DNA of 64,000 nt, from contig CM049307.1 in NCBI GenBank assembly GCA_026874595.1, positions 76,794,643-76,858,642 of the forward strand. The letters run 5' to 3'. Numbering within the stretch: the stretch's first letter is position 1; each line of letters opens with the position of its first letter. A model generated the notes under the pieces. The model ran no database searches. It was not told the DNA's origin and was given only the letters and a program-made list of their open reading frames with translations. Origin of the DNA: Sipunculus nudus. Lineage: Eukaryota > Annelida > Sipuncula > Golfingiida > Sipunculidae. Shown here one piece after another: positions 24,601 through 36,017 of the stretch. A program made the position numbers and the translations under genes.

Positions 24601-27600
24601 TTTATAATTTATTGGGATAAATTTTTAACCAATGCCTTAAATTTTGTCCAACTTTGATCAAGGCACTATTTTTAATGTATGCACTATCTTCCAAGCATGC
24701 ATTCACAAGGATTTAATCTTTTAAGTCTGAAATTTAAAAAATAAAAGCTTAAAAAGTTGGCTAGTTATTGGATTTCTATTCATTGGAAAAGAGGGGATGT
24801 CTATTATTGTATTCACTTGCCTTGTAAGGCATACCCCCCCCCCCCCCCCACTTACACACACACACCACGTGTAATGCAAACATTGTTTTTGTTTTTAATG
24901 TATATCCTTACTCACTCCATTATTAAAAAAAGAGTCTGATATGGGGACGCAAACCCTGCTTGGTAGAGTGTTCAAAGTTGGTCCCTTGGAATGTCAATTC
25001 CCCCCCCCCCCCCCCCCCCCCACTGTTAATGGGCTTAAATTATATATTTGGCTTATAAAATATCAGTCACATGATGACATATGTGTTTATATAGGCTTTA
25101 ACAGGAAAAGTTCAGGCATATTATTAAATAGTTTCATGCTTATCAGATTTCCTTTATGCCCATTTGAAAATGAATTTTTACAGCATTTTATTTCAGTCAA
25201 TGAATTAAAATTGTATTATAATCCTTCAGTTGATCTCCACTTCTTCCTTATTCCACAATTGACAGGTGTTCATACATTCCCATGGTTATTTTATGCACAC
25301 ATTACTGTCACTTAGTTGAAATAATGATACTTCTAGAAATATCTGATCATGAGAGACTTCTGAACCATTAATATAGTCCATAAATATGCATAGTATCAGT
25401 TCAGCAAATATGTATTTAATATTTGATTATCACCAGTTGGCAGGGCTATTTCCTTTTTTTTTCAAAGTATATTTCGCATTTGCAAAAATTTTCCAAAATC
25501 CAGCTGAGCTTGTTTTTCCATTTTTCTGATTTTTTCTCTATTTTGAGAGCTTCAAAGAAGCTGTCACCTGTTAACAGGGCAATAATAATAACTGCTTGAC
25601 CTGGAATATTCTAACTTGACATCAAGGGAGGTTCATGAAGGGTCTCTGTGGATTCATGAAATTATGTCTCTGTTACTCACATCCTCCAAGCTATGGGGCT
25701 TATAAGTACCCTTCAGAATAATTAAAATTTTGTTTTCTAAGTTGATTAAGATCCATGGGGGTTCCTGTAAAAATTTTTGGAAACCTGAAATGTCACTGTG
25801 ACCTATATTTTGCAATCTGTGTGAAAGAACATAGTTTTAACACTCTATTAGGCACAAATGGTAGCAGCAGGATGTAAAATAAGGTCATATGGTAACTTAT
25901 ATCTAAGGTCTATTAGTAAAATGCATGATTTTGAGCATTCTGTGTGTTATGTTGCCAATTGTTCAAGGTACCCTGAAATCAGCTGAGTGTCATGACCCAT
26001 GGGCCACTTGTTCAATGATAAATGTAACTTCATCTTTCGACCTGCATTTTACATTTTAATATTGACAGATGCGTTTGGAGCAGAAACATGAATTTCATGT
26101 GATTTGAATATTGGATCAGTGTTTCTTACTTATTATGAAAAAAAAATTTCTCTCCTATATTAACCTATATGCCTTTTAATTGTATCCGCAAAAACAGAGT
26201 TTTTGCGGGTACTATGTTTTCAGCCCGTCGCCTCCAACGCGTAGGTGTCCGGAGAACTGCCTCCGTAACCACCGGGCGGAATTTTTAATTTTGGAATTTG
26301 ATCGGGTCACATGTGAACTGCTGCGCCCTCATTTTGGGTTGACCCCTGACCTTTCCTTGCTGCAGTGCATCCATCTTTGCATCTGTGTTCACACATAAAG
26401 CCTCATATCTTTGGACTCGTTTGACTGATCTGGCCTAAATTTTGCACGTGTATACATCTTGAATAGGTTTTTCGTTTATGTGACAGGTGGTGCCACCTAC
26501 ACTGCAGACACCCATGCAAATACCTCAGGACTGGTTTGACATATCAGCCTGAAATTTGTCAGTTTATAGGTCTAACATAGCTCTTTATCATACCAAAAAC
26601 TTGTGGCACTCCCTGCAACTGTTTTCGCACAGCGTCCATTTGTTTGTCTGCCTTGGGATAAAATCATGCACATCTCTGCAGACTTATACAACAAAAATTA
26701 TGCACGTTTTTACATCTTAATTGGATAGATTTGTTATTTATATGACAGGTGGCGCCACCTACATATACGTTTACACTGCAGACATCCATGTGATATCTCT
26801 GATCAGGACTCGTTTGACATATGAGCCTGAAATTTTGCATGTGTATAGATCTACCATAGCTCTTTATCAAACCCAAAACTAGTGGTGCCACCTGCAATCC
26901 TATTTGCACAGTGTCCATCTGTCTGCCACATCTCACTCTCCCCTTACCACCCAATCCATGCATCCCTTTGACCGTACCGCTCTGATTTCCGCAGATACAC
27001 GTAGTCGCTTGTTGAGTATCCGTATTCTAGTTTTTAGGGCAGCTGGCTGTGAGTCAACTGAGATTTAGTGATTGGTCAGGGTCTGTCCATCTGTCTGTCT
27101 GTCTGACTGGCATGTTTTGACACTAATAAATCTATATGAATCTGATGTTTGCCATTTAGTTAATACAGCATTTTATTTCAGTTAATAAATTAGATTTGTA
27201 TTATAGTACTTCAGCTCATGTCCACATTTACAATTTGCAGTGTTTCATAAATTCCAGGAGCATATTTTACTTGAATATTTTACAGGGATATTTTAACATG
27301 ATCATTTCACTTAGTTGAAAAACTGAAACTCCTACAAATATGTCATCATAAGGCCTCGAGGCTCCTACATCTCAAATTGTCCATAAAAGTGCACAGTCAA
27401 CAGAACCTCTAGGATTTTCTACAAATTTTCTCAGAATTAATTTCACTTGAGTGTAGTTACCTGGAAGTCCCTTGTTAATAATCAATTTCAATCATCAGTT
27501 CTGTTCTGTTTCTTTACACAGGAGGGAGCTGACACCACGAACATGCCTTCTGACCCTACACCTGTGGTCATTTGCCTGGGGGATCCATACATGTCGACAG

Positions 27601-27812
27601 AATTTTTAATTGTTGTTGATGGACAGCCAATAATTGAAGACATCAAGGACTTTCCTACAGGAGTCCTCTTGCTTTTTGCACTACATAATTGTTTAAACCT
27701 AGATTATAACATCAAATTCACATATGAGTTTCTTCAGAAGCACATCATGAAACTTGAACCAAAGAAACTAAGCCTTAAAGTAAGAAGCCTCCTCAGTAAA
27801 TTCAGGAAGTGA
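21604..27812 (+). CDS. Transposon companion gene: PB1-like plus SAMD3-like protein, four exons
   Basis: ATG at 21,604 opens MADKLQEVKFLIINEQD, a PB1/ubiquitin-like fold start. Exon 1 (21,604-22,598) then has an ASTSTPQ repeat, a central domain (HVCEQWAKALINKWPCL, WEGWKVSIAFKMGNFRNKLR) and KEKWPALF. Exon 2 (23,010-23,162) continues AEFSRITNTAPGSTFFSNLD. Exon 3 (23,911-24,021) has LRSLPHFFGENAESFF. Exon 4 (27,522-27,812) has FPTGVLLLFALHNCLNLDY and ends SLLSKFRK. All junctions are GT-AG and phase 0. The order matches large families of fish and invertebrate proteins annotated as SAMD3-like, as I recall them. An in-frame TAA lies at 21,715-21,717, and frame shifts occur near 22,390 and 22,450, so this copy is probably inactive. 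Role: likely an accessory DNA-binding or assembly factor of the same transposon; inferred from position only. Confidence 0.7.
21898..21955 (+). repeat. Coding minisatellite, three 21-bp units
   Basis: Three copies of a 21-bp unit encode ASTSTPQ repeated in exon 1 of the companion gene. The first two units are almost identical, which suggests recent slippage. Confidence 0.85.
23500..23662 (-). repeat. R1 fragment in intron 2 of the companion gene
   Basis: Contains TTCTAGGTCCAGCGGTTGC and ends in CAGCCGAGCTAA. These match the body and the inverted head of the R1 copy that ends at 55,951. Confidence 0.5.
24300..24780 (+). repeat. R1 internal segment in intron 3 of the companion gene
   Basis: The text around AAAATAAAAGCTTAAAAAG and GTTGGCTAGTTATTGG parallels 14,200-14,240. 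The 3.5-kb size of intron 3 (24,022-27,521) is explained by repeats such as this one. Confidence 0.45.
24834..24849. repeat. Poly-C run (16 C)
   Basis: Homopolymer directly followed by a short CA-rich tract (ACACACACAC). Confidence 0.9.
25000..25021. repeat. Poly-C run (22 C)
   Basis: Longest C homopolymer of the window, in intron 3 of the companion gene. Its true length may be uncertain, as for any long homopolymer. Confidence 0.9.
25560..26020 (+). repeat. R1 fragment with tail
   Basis: Contains CCTGTTAACAGGGC and ends in TGTCATGACCCATGGGCCAC. The same tail wording appears inverted near 54,780 and, more decayed, near 48,150. Confidence 0.45.
26180..27010 (+). repeat. R2 repeat with GGTGGCGCCACC motifs
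   Basis: Opens with a near-perfect hairpin (CCGCAAAAACAGAGTTTTTGCGG, 26,186-26,208). At least three related units follow, each with a CTGAAATTTTGCATG-like phrase and a GGTGGYGCCACCT phrase (about 26,486, 26,750 and 26,883). The segment closes with CCGCAGATACACGTAGTCGC. Similar units form 39,060-40,800. It lies in intron 3 of the companion gene. No protein is encoded. Confidence 0.5.
27036..27150 (+). repeat. R1 head fragment
   Basis: GGCAGCTGGCTGTGAGTCAAC followed by a CTGT-rich stretch resembles the R1 head and the TCCG/CTGT-rich text after it. Confidence 0.35.
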
Positions 27813-27960
27813 AGAACGGTTCGGAGAATTATGAGCTATGTGATTGATAATCATTTGGCAACGAGGTTCAACTGGGCAGGCAAACTTGGATAGAAAAAAC
27901 AGTCCCCGCTAAAGAGGGCTTTTTGGTGAATCAGTTTTATGCAGAGTCATCTCAACTAAG
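27813..27960 (+). pseudogene. DUF4806-like domain fragment
   Basis: Immediately after the stop of the companion gene, and in the same reading frame, the sequence reads RTVRRIMSYVIDNHLATRFN and then WAGKLG before a stop (TAG). It resumes KKQSPLKRAFLVNQFYAES. The arrangement hydrophobic helix, N-x-LA-x-x-FNWAG-x-x-G-K fits my recollection of DUF4806, a domain often found in transposon-borne proteins. It could be a readthrough extension, an alternative last exon using the CAG at 27,801-27,803, or a chance neighbour from another element. Confidence 0.45.
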
Positions 27961-29984
27961 TAAGCTGTGCGACAGCATATATGCACTATAAGTTGTAAAC
28001 CTGCAATCATTTAACAAATGTATTAAAACTTATGTTTATTCCACCTGCTGGTAAATGTCAAAGACGGCAAAACAATGCAGCTAAAATAAGACTATATTAA
28101 TTAAGGGTAATTGACCTCCAGGACGTGGCCTGAGAACCTGCAATGACACAAAAATGTACATCCTCACTATCCATGTTCATAGATACACAACTTCTCTACA
28201 CATGACAAAGTGAATATCATAAAATGTCACAACGGTATGTTATCGAAATCTTAAACATTACCTATTTCAGGGAGAAACAAAAAAAATACATTATTGTAGG
28301 AGGCGCCACTTGACTTATGTCTTTATGTCATTCAAGTGAGGTAGGGCACTAGATATGACATACCAGATTATAAAATAACAGCTACTTTGTGTGCCCGATG
28401 GCTTTAGTCGGTCGTGCATAAGACTCCTAATCTCAAATCCGTGGCATGAGGACCCAGGAAAAGGTGCCTATAGATAATGCAGGAAAGGTAGTTAGGTTCC
28501 AATATGTAGTGTTGTTACGGTCAGGGTATAATATGAACACGCGTGTGTGTGTATTGTGGTGTCCTGGAAGTAACAGCTAACGACATCTATAGTTTGTAAT
28601 TAGGGTAAGTGATAGATCTGAGTTACTACCGCTGGTTTCGCCTCATCGCGTCATCAGATGAATGACTGATGTTCAACTTCTACGATGTCGGTTTTATCGT
28701 TTCTTTTTTGCACGTGCATAGCACATTGGCATGACCGGAGGCCCCTTTAAACAAAGGTTCTTAAATTATAACAACTCATTTAAGCACAGAATTCACTCAA
28801 CAATACAGAACTCACTAAACATGTGTGGTGTGGTCCTATGAAGACAAGCAACAATATGATGTAGCATCAATTCAGGAAGTCCTTCAGATGTTCAGGAGAG
28901 TGCAATATTTTTGTATTTTAATGTGACTATTATATGAGCATTGCGAAGTACGCAAGAGGTATTTTAGTGTCTTTAAAATGTGATTTAGGACTTTTTAAAA
29001 TGATTGTATCTTCATGCAGGGACAATGCCTTTTACCTATATTTATGTTTACATGTTAATTTAATTATATTTTGTACAATAATATATAATAATAATATATT
29101 AATAAAGCATATTACAGCCAAAACAGTATATAAATCCCTATGTATATTTTACAAACATAAATACATTTATATTTTCACATCATTTATCATTACACCTCTT
29201 GTGTTCTCGTTGTTTGTCTGTCGTTTTACGGCAACTTTGCATCCCTCTTCTACGATCCCTTTCACCATTTTTAACTCCGCCTGGTGACCATAACAGTGCC
29301 CTGCCGGTCCTTAGCCCGGGAAAAGGAGGAAGGTTTGGGTTTTGAGAAACCTACTCATGCCCGTAAAATTCACGTTACCTTTTTTATCCTTTTTATTTAT
29401 ATCTTGTTTATAAATTTATTAAGGTTATTTCACTGTTCACAAACCTATTTTGGCATAAACAATAACGATCACATTGTTACTTTATTGCTATACTAGCTGA
29501 TAGACCCGGTCTACCTGGCTATTTACCGGGGTTAGGGAGATTTACTAACTGAGATGTGAAATGTTGGCTCATTTTTTTATTCTAAAGTTAACAGAAAATA
29601 TAGGTTTACAGTGGGAAACTAAGATATGTATAAACATTTTGGCACGACTGCAGAATAACTCACGCACCTCTCTGAGGCACAACACTTCTGTGAACAGAAA
29701 ACGTTTCTAGGTACAGCTGCTTGTATCTTAATTTTGCCACTTACTTTTAAATTACATGAATCCTTAACATCATACCGTCCGTCCGTATAAACTCATAACC
29801 TGGTGGAGACAGTGCGTGAATGATCCTGCAGTCGCTCCAATATTTTAACATTTATTTTGTGGTTCTGTCCTCGTGGCAAGAAATTTATAGCCCGGTATGT
29901 TTACCTAGATGACCTGGCCAGTGATGGTGTTGATATTGCGAACCGGAATGAGACGCGGGGGCATTCAGGTTTTCGATGATATTT
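27961..29984. other. No gene recognised
   Basis: Apart from the tRNA-like patch at 28,383-28,470 nothing is recognised. A 117-codon open frame at 28,934-29,287 is AT-driven and has no domain signature. Confidence 0.45.
28383..28470 (+). repeat. tRNA-Arg-like pseudogene or SINE head
   Basis: GCCCGATGGCTTTAGTCGG resembles a tRNA 5' half with A box. It is followed by AGACTCCTAATCTC, an anticodon-arm-like phrase, and a degenerate T-arm (GTGGCATGAGGACCC). Not a functional tRNA. Confidence 0.3.
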
Positions 29985-30525
29985 GACTGGATTCTACCGG
30001 TGGACGTACAAAGATTATAGGTTGATGAGAGGAACACATGAAAGACTTATTAAATGTACGTTGTAAGGAAACTGTTCCGGAAGAAAGAAACAGAAATATG
30101 CATACCTCGTAAGTAGTAGAAGCGGACCCAACGGGACTCTATGCAGAGAGTCTTCAACCGCCGCAATTTTTTTTTCATCGTATCAGACAAATTTTGAGGC
30201 CTGAAACCCCCGACACCATGCGCCCGAGCCCTGTTCCTGAAATTGGGACCTTGAATTAGGTTTTGTCATTAATCCTCCTGGGATGAACTCTCCATTTCAT
30301 AAAGCAAGAAACGTGTTTTTCTCTTTTACTGACCACGCACGTGGGTCAAATCCAAAGCAAGCGTTATTCATATGAACAATAGTCCTTAGTGTTAGAGGTT
30401 AAGTGACCACGATGCACGCATTCCGGTGATTGCCGAAGGCAGTTCGGCTGTGCTCGGTAAAAAAAGGGAAAAAACACTTAAAATTATATGTATATTAAAA
30501 ATTATTTATTTTTATATCACCTATG
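29985..30525 (+). repeat. Dispersed 0.5-kb repeat, copy 1
   Basis: Shares long stretches with 50,815-51,375 in the same orientation, from TGATATTTGACTGG to TTATTTTTATAT. It includes AGAAGCGGACCCA, GACCACGCACGTGGG and GATTGCCGAAGGCAGTTCGG. Differences are scattered substitutions and small indels. No coding capacity; class unknown. Confidence 0.8.
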
Positions 30526-30881
30526 TCACTGAGGGGATAATAACCTTTAAAATGATGTATGGCACAATATTGTACACAGCGCGGTTATAGAGAACATTGC
30601 GAACAAACGTGAACCGAATTCCTTTTATAAGTATTAGATTATAGATTATTAGCAAAAATCGTAAATCAACACGCGTTGTTTATATTTCCGCCGCCAGATA
30701 TCTCGTGATCAGGGCATCCTAGTTGCTTCGTTAGAATGACGTGATCACGGTTCTTTTTTTTTGCCGGTTTCATATATGGTTGGTGGCATGATGTCGCTGC
30801 AGACTTGACTTGTTTCTCTTGAAATCGTTTTAAATTGTTTATAGGAAAATTGAATGTGGAAGGTGACCATTTCCAAACAGG

Positions 30882-31193
30882 TTAATTACGCTTTTTACTC
30901 TTTTCTGTCCTTAGTGCAAAAACAGGACTTGGCAAAAAATCGCGAAAAAAGGTGGACAGGGGTACTGGAACGGTAAGAGTGGCACATATTGCAAAAAGAC
31001 CAGCGAACATCACGAAAGATGCAAGCCGTGCAGATTGTCGAACCTTCAGATGCATCACTTCCCGAAAGAGGTACATTATCAGAAATGGTACTTTTATTGA
31101 AGTGTCAATCAAAGACCTTCTGATTCTTGCCTTCGCATGGATCAATGGACTTGGTATAAGCAATACTAGGTCAATCCTGTCGGTAATCATATA
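30882..31193 (-). CDS. Exon-like membrane-protein fragment, unrecognised
   Basis: An open frame of about 100 residues ends with a basic tail (TEKSKKRN, stop). It has two hydrophobic stretches (IKVPFLIMYLFREV and LASFVMFAGLFAICATLTV). An acceptor-like TTACCGACAG lies at its head, so it could be a terminal exon. I do not recognise the family. No other exon was found nearby, and chance cannot be excluded. Confidence 0.3.
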   Translation of the reverse strand, partial: YMITDRIDLVLLIPSPLIHAKARIRRSLIDTSIKVPFLIMYLFREVMHLKVRQSARLASFVMFAGLFAICATLTVPVPLSTFFRDFLPSPVFALRTEKSKKRN

Positions 31194-31209
31194 TACCACT
31201 GTTTTATAG

Positions 31210-32503
31210 ACAGATGATTTTAAGTTCTAATAATTGCAAAACTTTACAAATTGTACTTCCATTGAGTTAAATGACATAAGGCAAAATATTTAGCCAGTTC
31301 ATTTTGGGAAATAAACACCTATATAAAGGAAAACACCTTCGTTTGAAATCATCGGTTAGCGCATATATAACACACCTTAACGCTATAATGATAAATTCAA
31401 AGTTTACTTCAGAGAAAGAAGTTATGAGGAGACATAAGGATACTAAAAATTGGATTATTGAACATTATATTTTGCCCATCGCGTGTATACTTTTTGTTCC
31501 GAAGAGGACAACAGAGGGCGTTTGAAAAATGCATTTTCGGAGTTCAATAACGCGTCTGTGCCATGCTTCGTATATGTTTCACTAAATTGTGGCGACACCT
31601 CCAATTCATACCTGAGGAAAGCAACAAAAAGAAGACAACACCTACTATTGGTATTTTCCGTCCGAAAACCCTTGTCCCAATTGTTTTTTCGCGATAATTA
31701 TTTTTAAAATATTCTTTTAAAATGCCCTTTGCCTGATGTAGAAAAACAGATATTCCGCCGGTTTCGTGTAAAATAGTCATGAAATATATCTAATAAAAAA
31801 CGTATTTACTCTGCGACATTTTTGCGTTATTTATGCTGAAACAACGTTGATGGCGTCTTCCCGGCACTGCTCGATAGTTATTCCTCTATGGTATACGTTC
31901 CATGTCTATGGCTGCGTTCGGTGTTTTTGTTAGACAACAGTGACGGACGTCGCAAAGACGTCACAGTGATGGGTCGCGCATCACCTTCACTTGACTGACA
32001 TGAGTTTGACTGTCATGTTTAATATCAGATCTCAGTCGAGGACTAAGTCGTAAATGCTGTAGCCTGTTTTGTCATATTTTGAATGATTTGTCTCATACAA
32101 AATCAAAGCAAGGTAAGGAATTACTTTTTACACAGGCAGTCGGCGGATAAGCTCCTGCAACCTTTGGACAAGAAAAGCTAACACTGCTTTACTTATTAAA
32201 AACATTGTCCCGGGAATACATGCGGACACGGGTACAGGGGCAGACCATAGGTTCGATGAAAATGTAATCAGGTAATTTCTGAAAAAGAATATATATAATT
32301 TATTTATCAGGTAATTTTTTTTATTGTTATAGTCATAATAATTGATAAGTGTATATATAATAGCCTTCCTCATACATGTATATATATATATATATATCCA
32401 TTCAATGTTAGGTAGGATTTCTGGCATTGCGAGTTCAACAAATTTTCCACCTTAGAAACATTGGAAAAATTTGCAAATTCTTGACCTTAGGGGCAACTGA
32501 ACA
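31210..32503. other. No gene recognised
   Basis: AT-rich, with a short (TA)n tract near 32,378-32,397. Nothing else is seen. Confidence 0.5.
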
Positions 32504-35460
32504 GTTATTTATTTTTATTTTTTATTTATATACATTATTTTACGAGGGTATCATACAAACCCAATTAGTGCCAAAGCACTAATCTCACTTGGGGCCCTCG
32601 AGAATTATTACAAATAACATTTTTCTACATACATAGGTAAATACATATAAAATCTCAATATGTAAATCAGAAACTGATTCGAACAGAAATACATAATGAC
32701 TGTCTAAGAACATGGAATGATAAAGTCGACGATTATACATTATACGATAAAATTGAGCATATATCAAGATAACTAAAATACATGGCATGGTAGCTAAAAA
32801 ATAAAATATTCTAAGATGACACTCTGTGGTCAGTCTGTATCTGAAATAAATATTGCTTAAGTGCCCGTTTAAAGGATTGTAGTTCCCCTGAAGCTTTTAC
32901 TGATTCTGGAAGGTTATTCCACATACTGGCACCCGTGTATCTGAAGGACCGCCGCATGGTCTCCGTGCGAGCAAAAGGCAGAGCCAGTCTTGCCTGAGAA
33001 TTTGACCTTAAGGAATATCGAAAGTTCTCTGGCTCGAAAGGAAAAAGACTAAGCATATACTGAGGAGTGAGACAATTAAACACCTTAAACATTAGAGTAC
33101 ATGTGTTATATCGGACGACATTCTCAAAATTGGGCCATTTTAATTCATAAAACATAGCACCACTACTGGTCTCTATAGGAAGACCTAGAATAATACGCGC
33201 AGCCCGTTTTTGGATACGGGAGAGGCTGTTTATGTATGAGATACATGCCTGTCCCCATATGTTTATACAATAACAGATGGAAGGTAATATGTAAGAATTG
33301 TAAAATAATACTTTACATCTACGGTTCAGGTACTGTTGAGATCTCCACAAAAGGCCTAATAGCTTACTACATCGGTTATTAACATGTGTGATATGAGTAC
33401 GCCAAGACAATGAGCTATCAATATAAAACACCTAGAAGTTTGATTTAATCCACATTTGGTATCATCACACCATTTATATGTACATTTAGATTGCCTGTCT
33501 CAATCTGTCTCTTACGTTGAGATGAACATATTAGCATTGCCTGTGTTTTTTTTAGTATTGATGACAAATCGGTTAGTTGTGCCCCATGTGTTAACTTTTG
33601 ATAAATCCGAATTCAGAGTTCCCTCAATACTAGATACATATTTATCAGATACATATAATGTTGTGTCATCTGCATACATTTCCATTTGACAATGAGTAAG
33701 ATGAAGTGGTAAATCATTAATGTAAAGAAGAAACATGAGGGGGCCGAGGATTGAGCCCTGTGGAACTCCAGACACACAAGGAACGGGAGCTGATATTTGC
33801 CAAAGATAACTAACGGATTGGACGCGGTCTAGAATGTAAGATTCAAACCATTTAATAGTGGTATTTGAACATCCATATAATTGAAGTTTTCTAAGAATTA
33901 TATCGTGTGGAATTAAATCAAAAGCTTTAGAAAAGTCTATTGCTACGCCACCAACAAGATATCCTTGATCAATAGAATTAACCCAATCATTTACTATTTT
34001 TGTAAGGCAGGTTTGACATGAATGCTGTGTTCTGAAGCCCGATTGACTCGAAGTTATTAGATCGCGGGACGTTAGATATTTATAGAAGTTATTATAAACG
34101 TATCTTTCAAGTATTTTTGATAAATAGCTAAGAACTGAAATCGGTCGATAATTATCAGGATTTTTTGCGTCACCTCCTTTATGTATTGCACTTACTTTAG
34201 CTCTTTTCCACGATCTGGGGAATTCCCCAGATCTCAAGGAAACATTGAATATTTTCGTAAGAACAGGTGCTATATGAGAAGCCGCCGCCTTTAGATATCG
34301 AGGGGAGATACCATCTAGGCCTACCGCTTTGTTTGTACCTAGTTTCTGTAATTCATTGTACACAAATCTACATGAAATCATTGGTATATTGAAATTATTT
34401 TGTATGTCTACTTTTTCATGTAAGTATGTTAAGAGTGCGGGTGTTGGTTCATAGTCTGTAACACTTGTATCAATATATCTGTGAACAGCTTCTGCGAAAT
34501 GAGAATTTAGACGTGTAGCAATTTCAGCTGGGTCTGTTAAATCTTCACCGTTAAAATTCATACACGGGGAACTCGACTTCTTGGTTCCTATAATCTCTTT
34601 CATGTGACGCCATAATTTACAGGTATCGCCGGCACAATTATTTAAAACATCTCGACAATAATTCCGTTTCGCTTGTTTAATTCTATTAGCAACAGTATTA
34701 CGGTAGTTCTTGTAGTGAGGAAAAATACCAGAGCGTTTAAAGGAGTCTCTGGCGCGTATGAGGTTCTTAATCTCTTCAGTAAACAATTTTGGTTGAGAAA
34801 TGCGTTTAACTCGCCTACATTTTATGGATACATGCGCATCAATTATATTCTTAAATATGCGTGTGAATTGCTCAGTAGCTTCATGGACATCATCTGACTC
34901 AGCGTCATTAAATGCAAAGGATTGTGTAAATGATTCTGCAATAGATAATGTAAAGTTATCAATCTGGAACTTACTCATATCCCTATAGGTAATGGATTTA
35001 TGTGTTCTGGACTTTATGCAAGGTACCTTCCAGTCGATACCAACAGGGAAATGATCGCTGAGAGCGAGAGAATAGACATTTGATTCAAGAACGTAGTCAT
35101 CGTTTGAAACATAGATATGGTCTATAAGTGATTTTGAATTTTCTGTGACACGAGTTGGTTTGGAAATAACTTGCGTCAAACCATAGGAACTCATGAGGTC
35201 AGTTAACCTGTGGTTACAATCTGCTAATAAATTAACATTGAAGTCCCCCATGATAACAGTATATGTACCTGCATCACATGCTTGAATTAATTGTTCTTCA
35301 AAATTATCATACCAACAGGCTAAAGAATCTATATACATGGCATAAAATCAAATCTCGTCTATTCTGCAATTTCAGTTTTAACCATATCCATTCGGTGTCT
35401 GAAGTTAAATTGTCTAAGTAATCGTATTGTAGACAGTTCATTCACTTGTAACATCTCGCT
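32504..35460 (-). mobile_element. CR1/Jockey-group LINE, 5'-truncated and frame-broken
   Basis: The minus strand encodes the end of an AP-type endonuclease (TYTVIMGDFNVN, ALSDHFPVG) and a full reverse transcriptase: GTNKAVGLDGISPRYLK, NYRPISVLSYLSKILER, AIDFSKAFDLIPH, GVPQGSILGPLMFLLYIND and MEMYADDTTLY. A C-terminal region follows (RIQKRAARIILGLP, RSFRYTGASMWNNLP). There is no RNase H, and the motif style fits CR1/Jockey-like clades. The main frame is 33,512-35,338. The endonuclease start continues in another frame to about 35,400 (EWIWLKLKLQNRRD), so there is a shift near 35,340. At least two more lie at 33,430-33,520 before the C-terminal frame 32,811-33,431. The N-terminal endonuclease and any ORF1 are absent. 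The 3' end is A/T-rich (TAAATAAAAA type on the minus strand). Inactive. Confidence 0.88.
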
Positions 35461-35508
35461 TAGACTTTATTAATGTAATTCTGATCAACACAGCTAAGTG
35501 CAATCTTA

Positions 35509-36017
35509 AGCCCAAAACACACTAACGCGCGCGTCATGCGCGCGTCAAGCGTCACGCGTCAGCTATCGCTCCTGGAGCGATTTTTGACGCGTGACGCGCT
35601 AGCCACGTTGGGATTCCTGATAATGACATAACAAAATAGAGGGTTTCCCTCCCCAGCACTCAAATTCTTTATAAAGCGTTTGTTATAATTCTCTGAACTT
35701 AAATTATTGATTTGAATGAGGATAGAAAACAATAAACAAAACAACACAAATATATTAATATCGTTCAGAATAGTGACTGAGTTCTGCATATATACAACAG
35801 GCCACAAAAGATATATATTTGTATACAAATAATCCAACGCTGATTATCGAAATTACTATTTTACAAAGATAAACAAAAAAATATAATAGGTGCTTGGTTA
35901 ATACCTTCCAATCTGACGCGTGTCATGCGCGTTGTAGCCGCGTTAGTGCATTTTGGATTTGTCGCGTGGCGCACGCGTGACGCATGCGTAACGCGCGCGT
36001 AAGTCTGTTTTTTGGCT
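35509..36017. mobile_element. PIF/Harbinger-type MITE with TTA target duplication
   Basis: The element is bounded by TTA on both sides (35,506-35,508 and 36,018-36,020), the 3-bp duplication type of PIF/Harbinger. The termini are inverted: left AGCCCAAAACACACTAACGC, right (reverse complement) AGCCAAAAAACAGACTTACG. Both run on into GCGCGCGT-rich subterminal palindromes. The 300-bp core is AT-rich. It encodes no protein and depends on an outside transposase. Confidence 0.75.

Noticed and set aside
8161-28470. Functional tRNA genes at 8161 and 28,383
   Set aside because: T-arms are degenerate and the cloverleaf cannot be completed, so they are listed only as tRNA-like.
28934-29287. 117-codon frame rich in I, Y and K
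   Set aside because: AT-driven composition, no domain, no splice or regulatory context.
33456-34988. Plus-strand open frames over the CR1/Jockey-type LINE
   Set aside because: Antisense of the reverse transcriptase; no independent coding signal.
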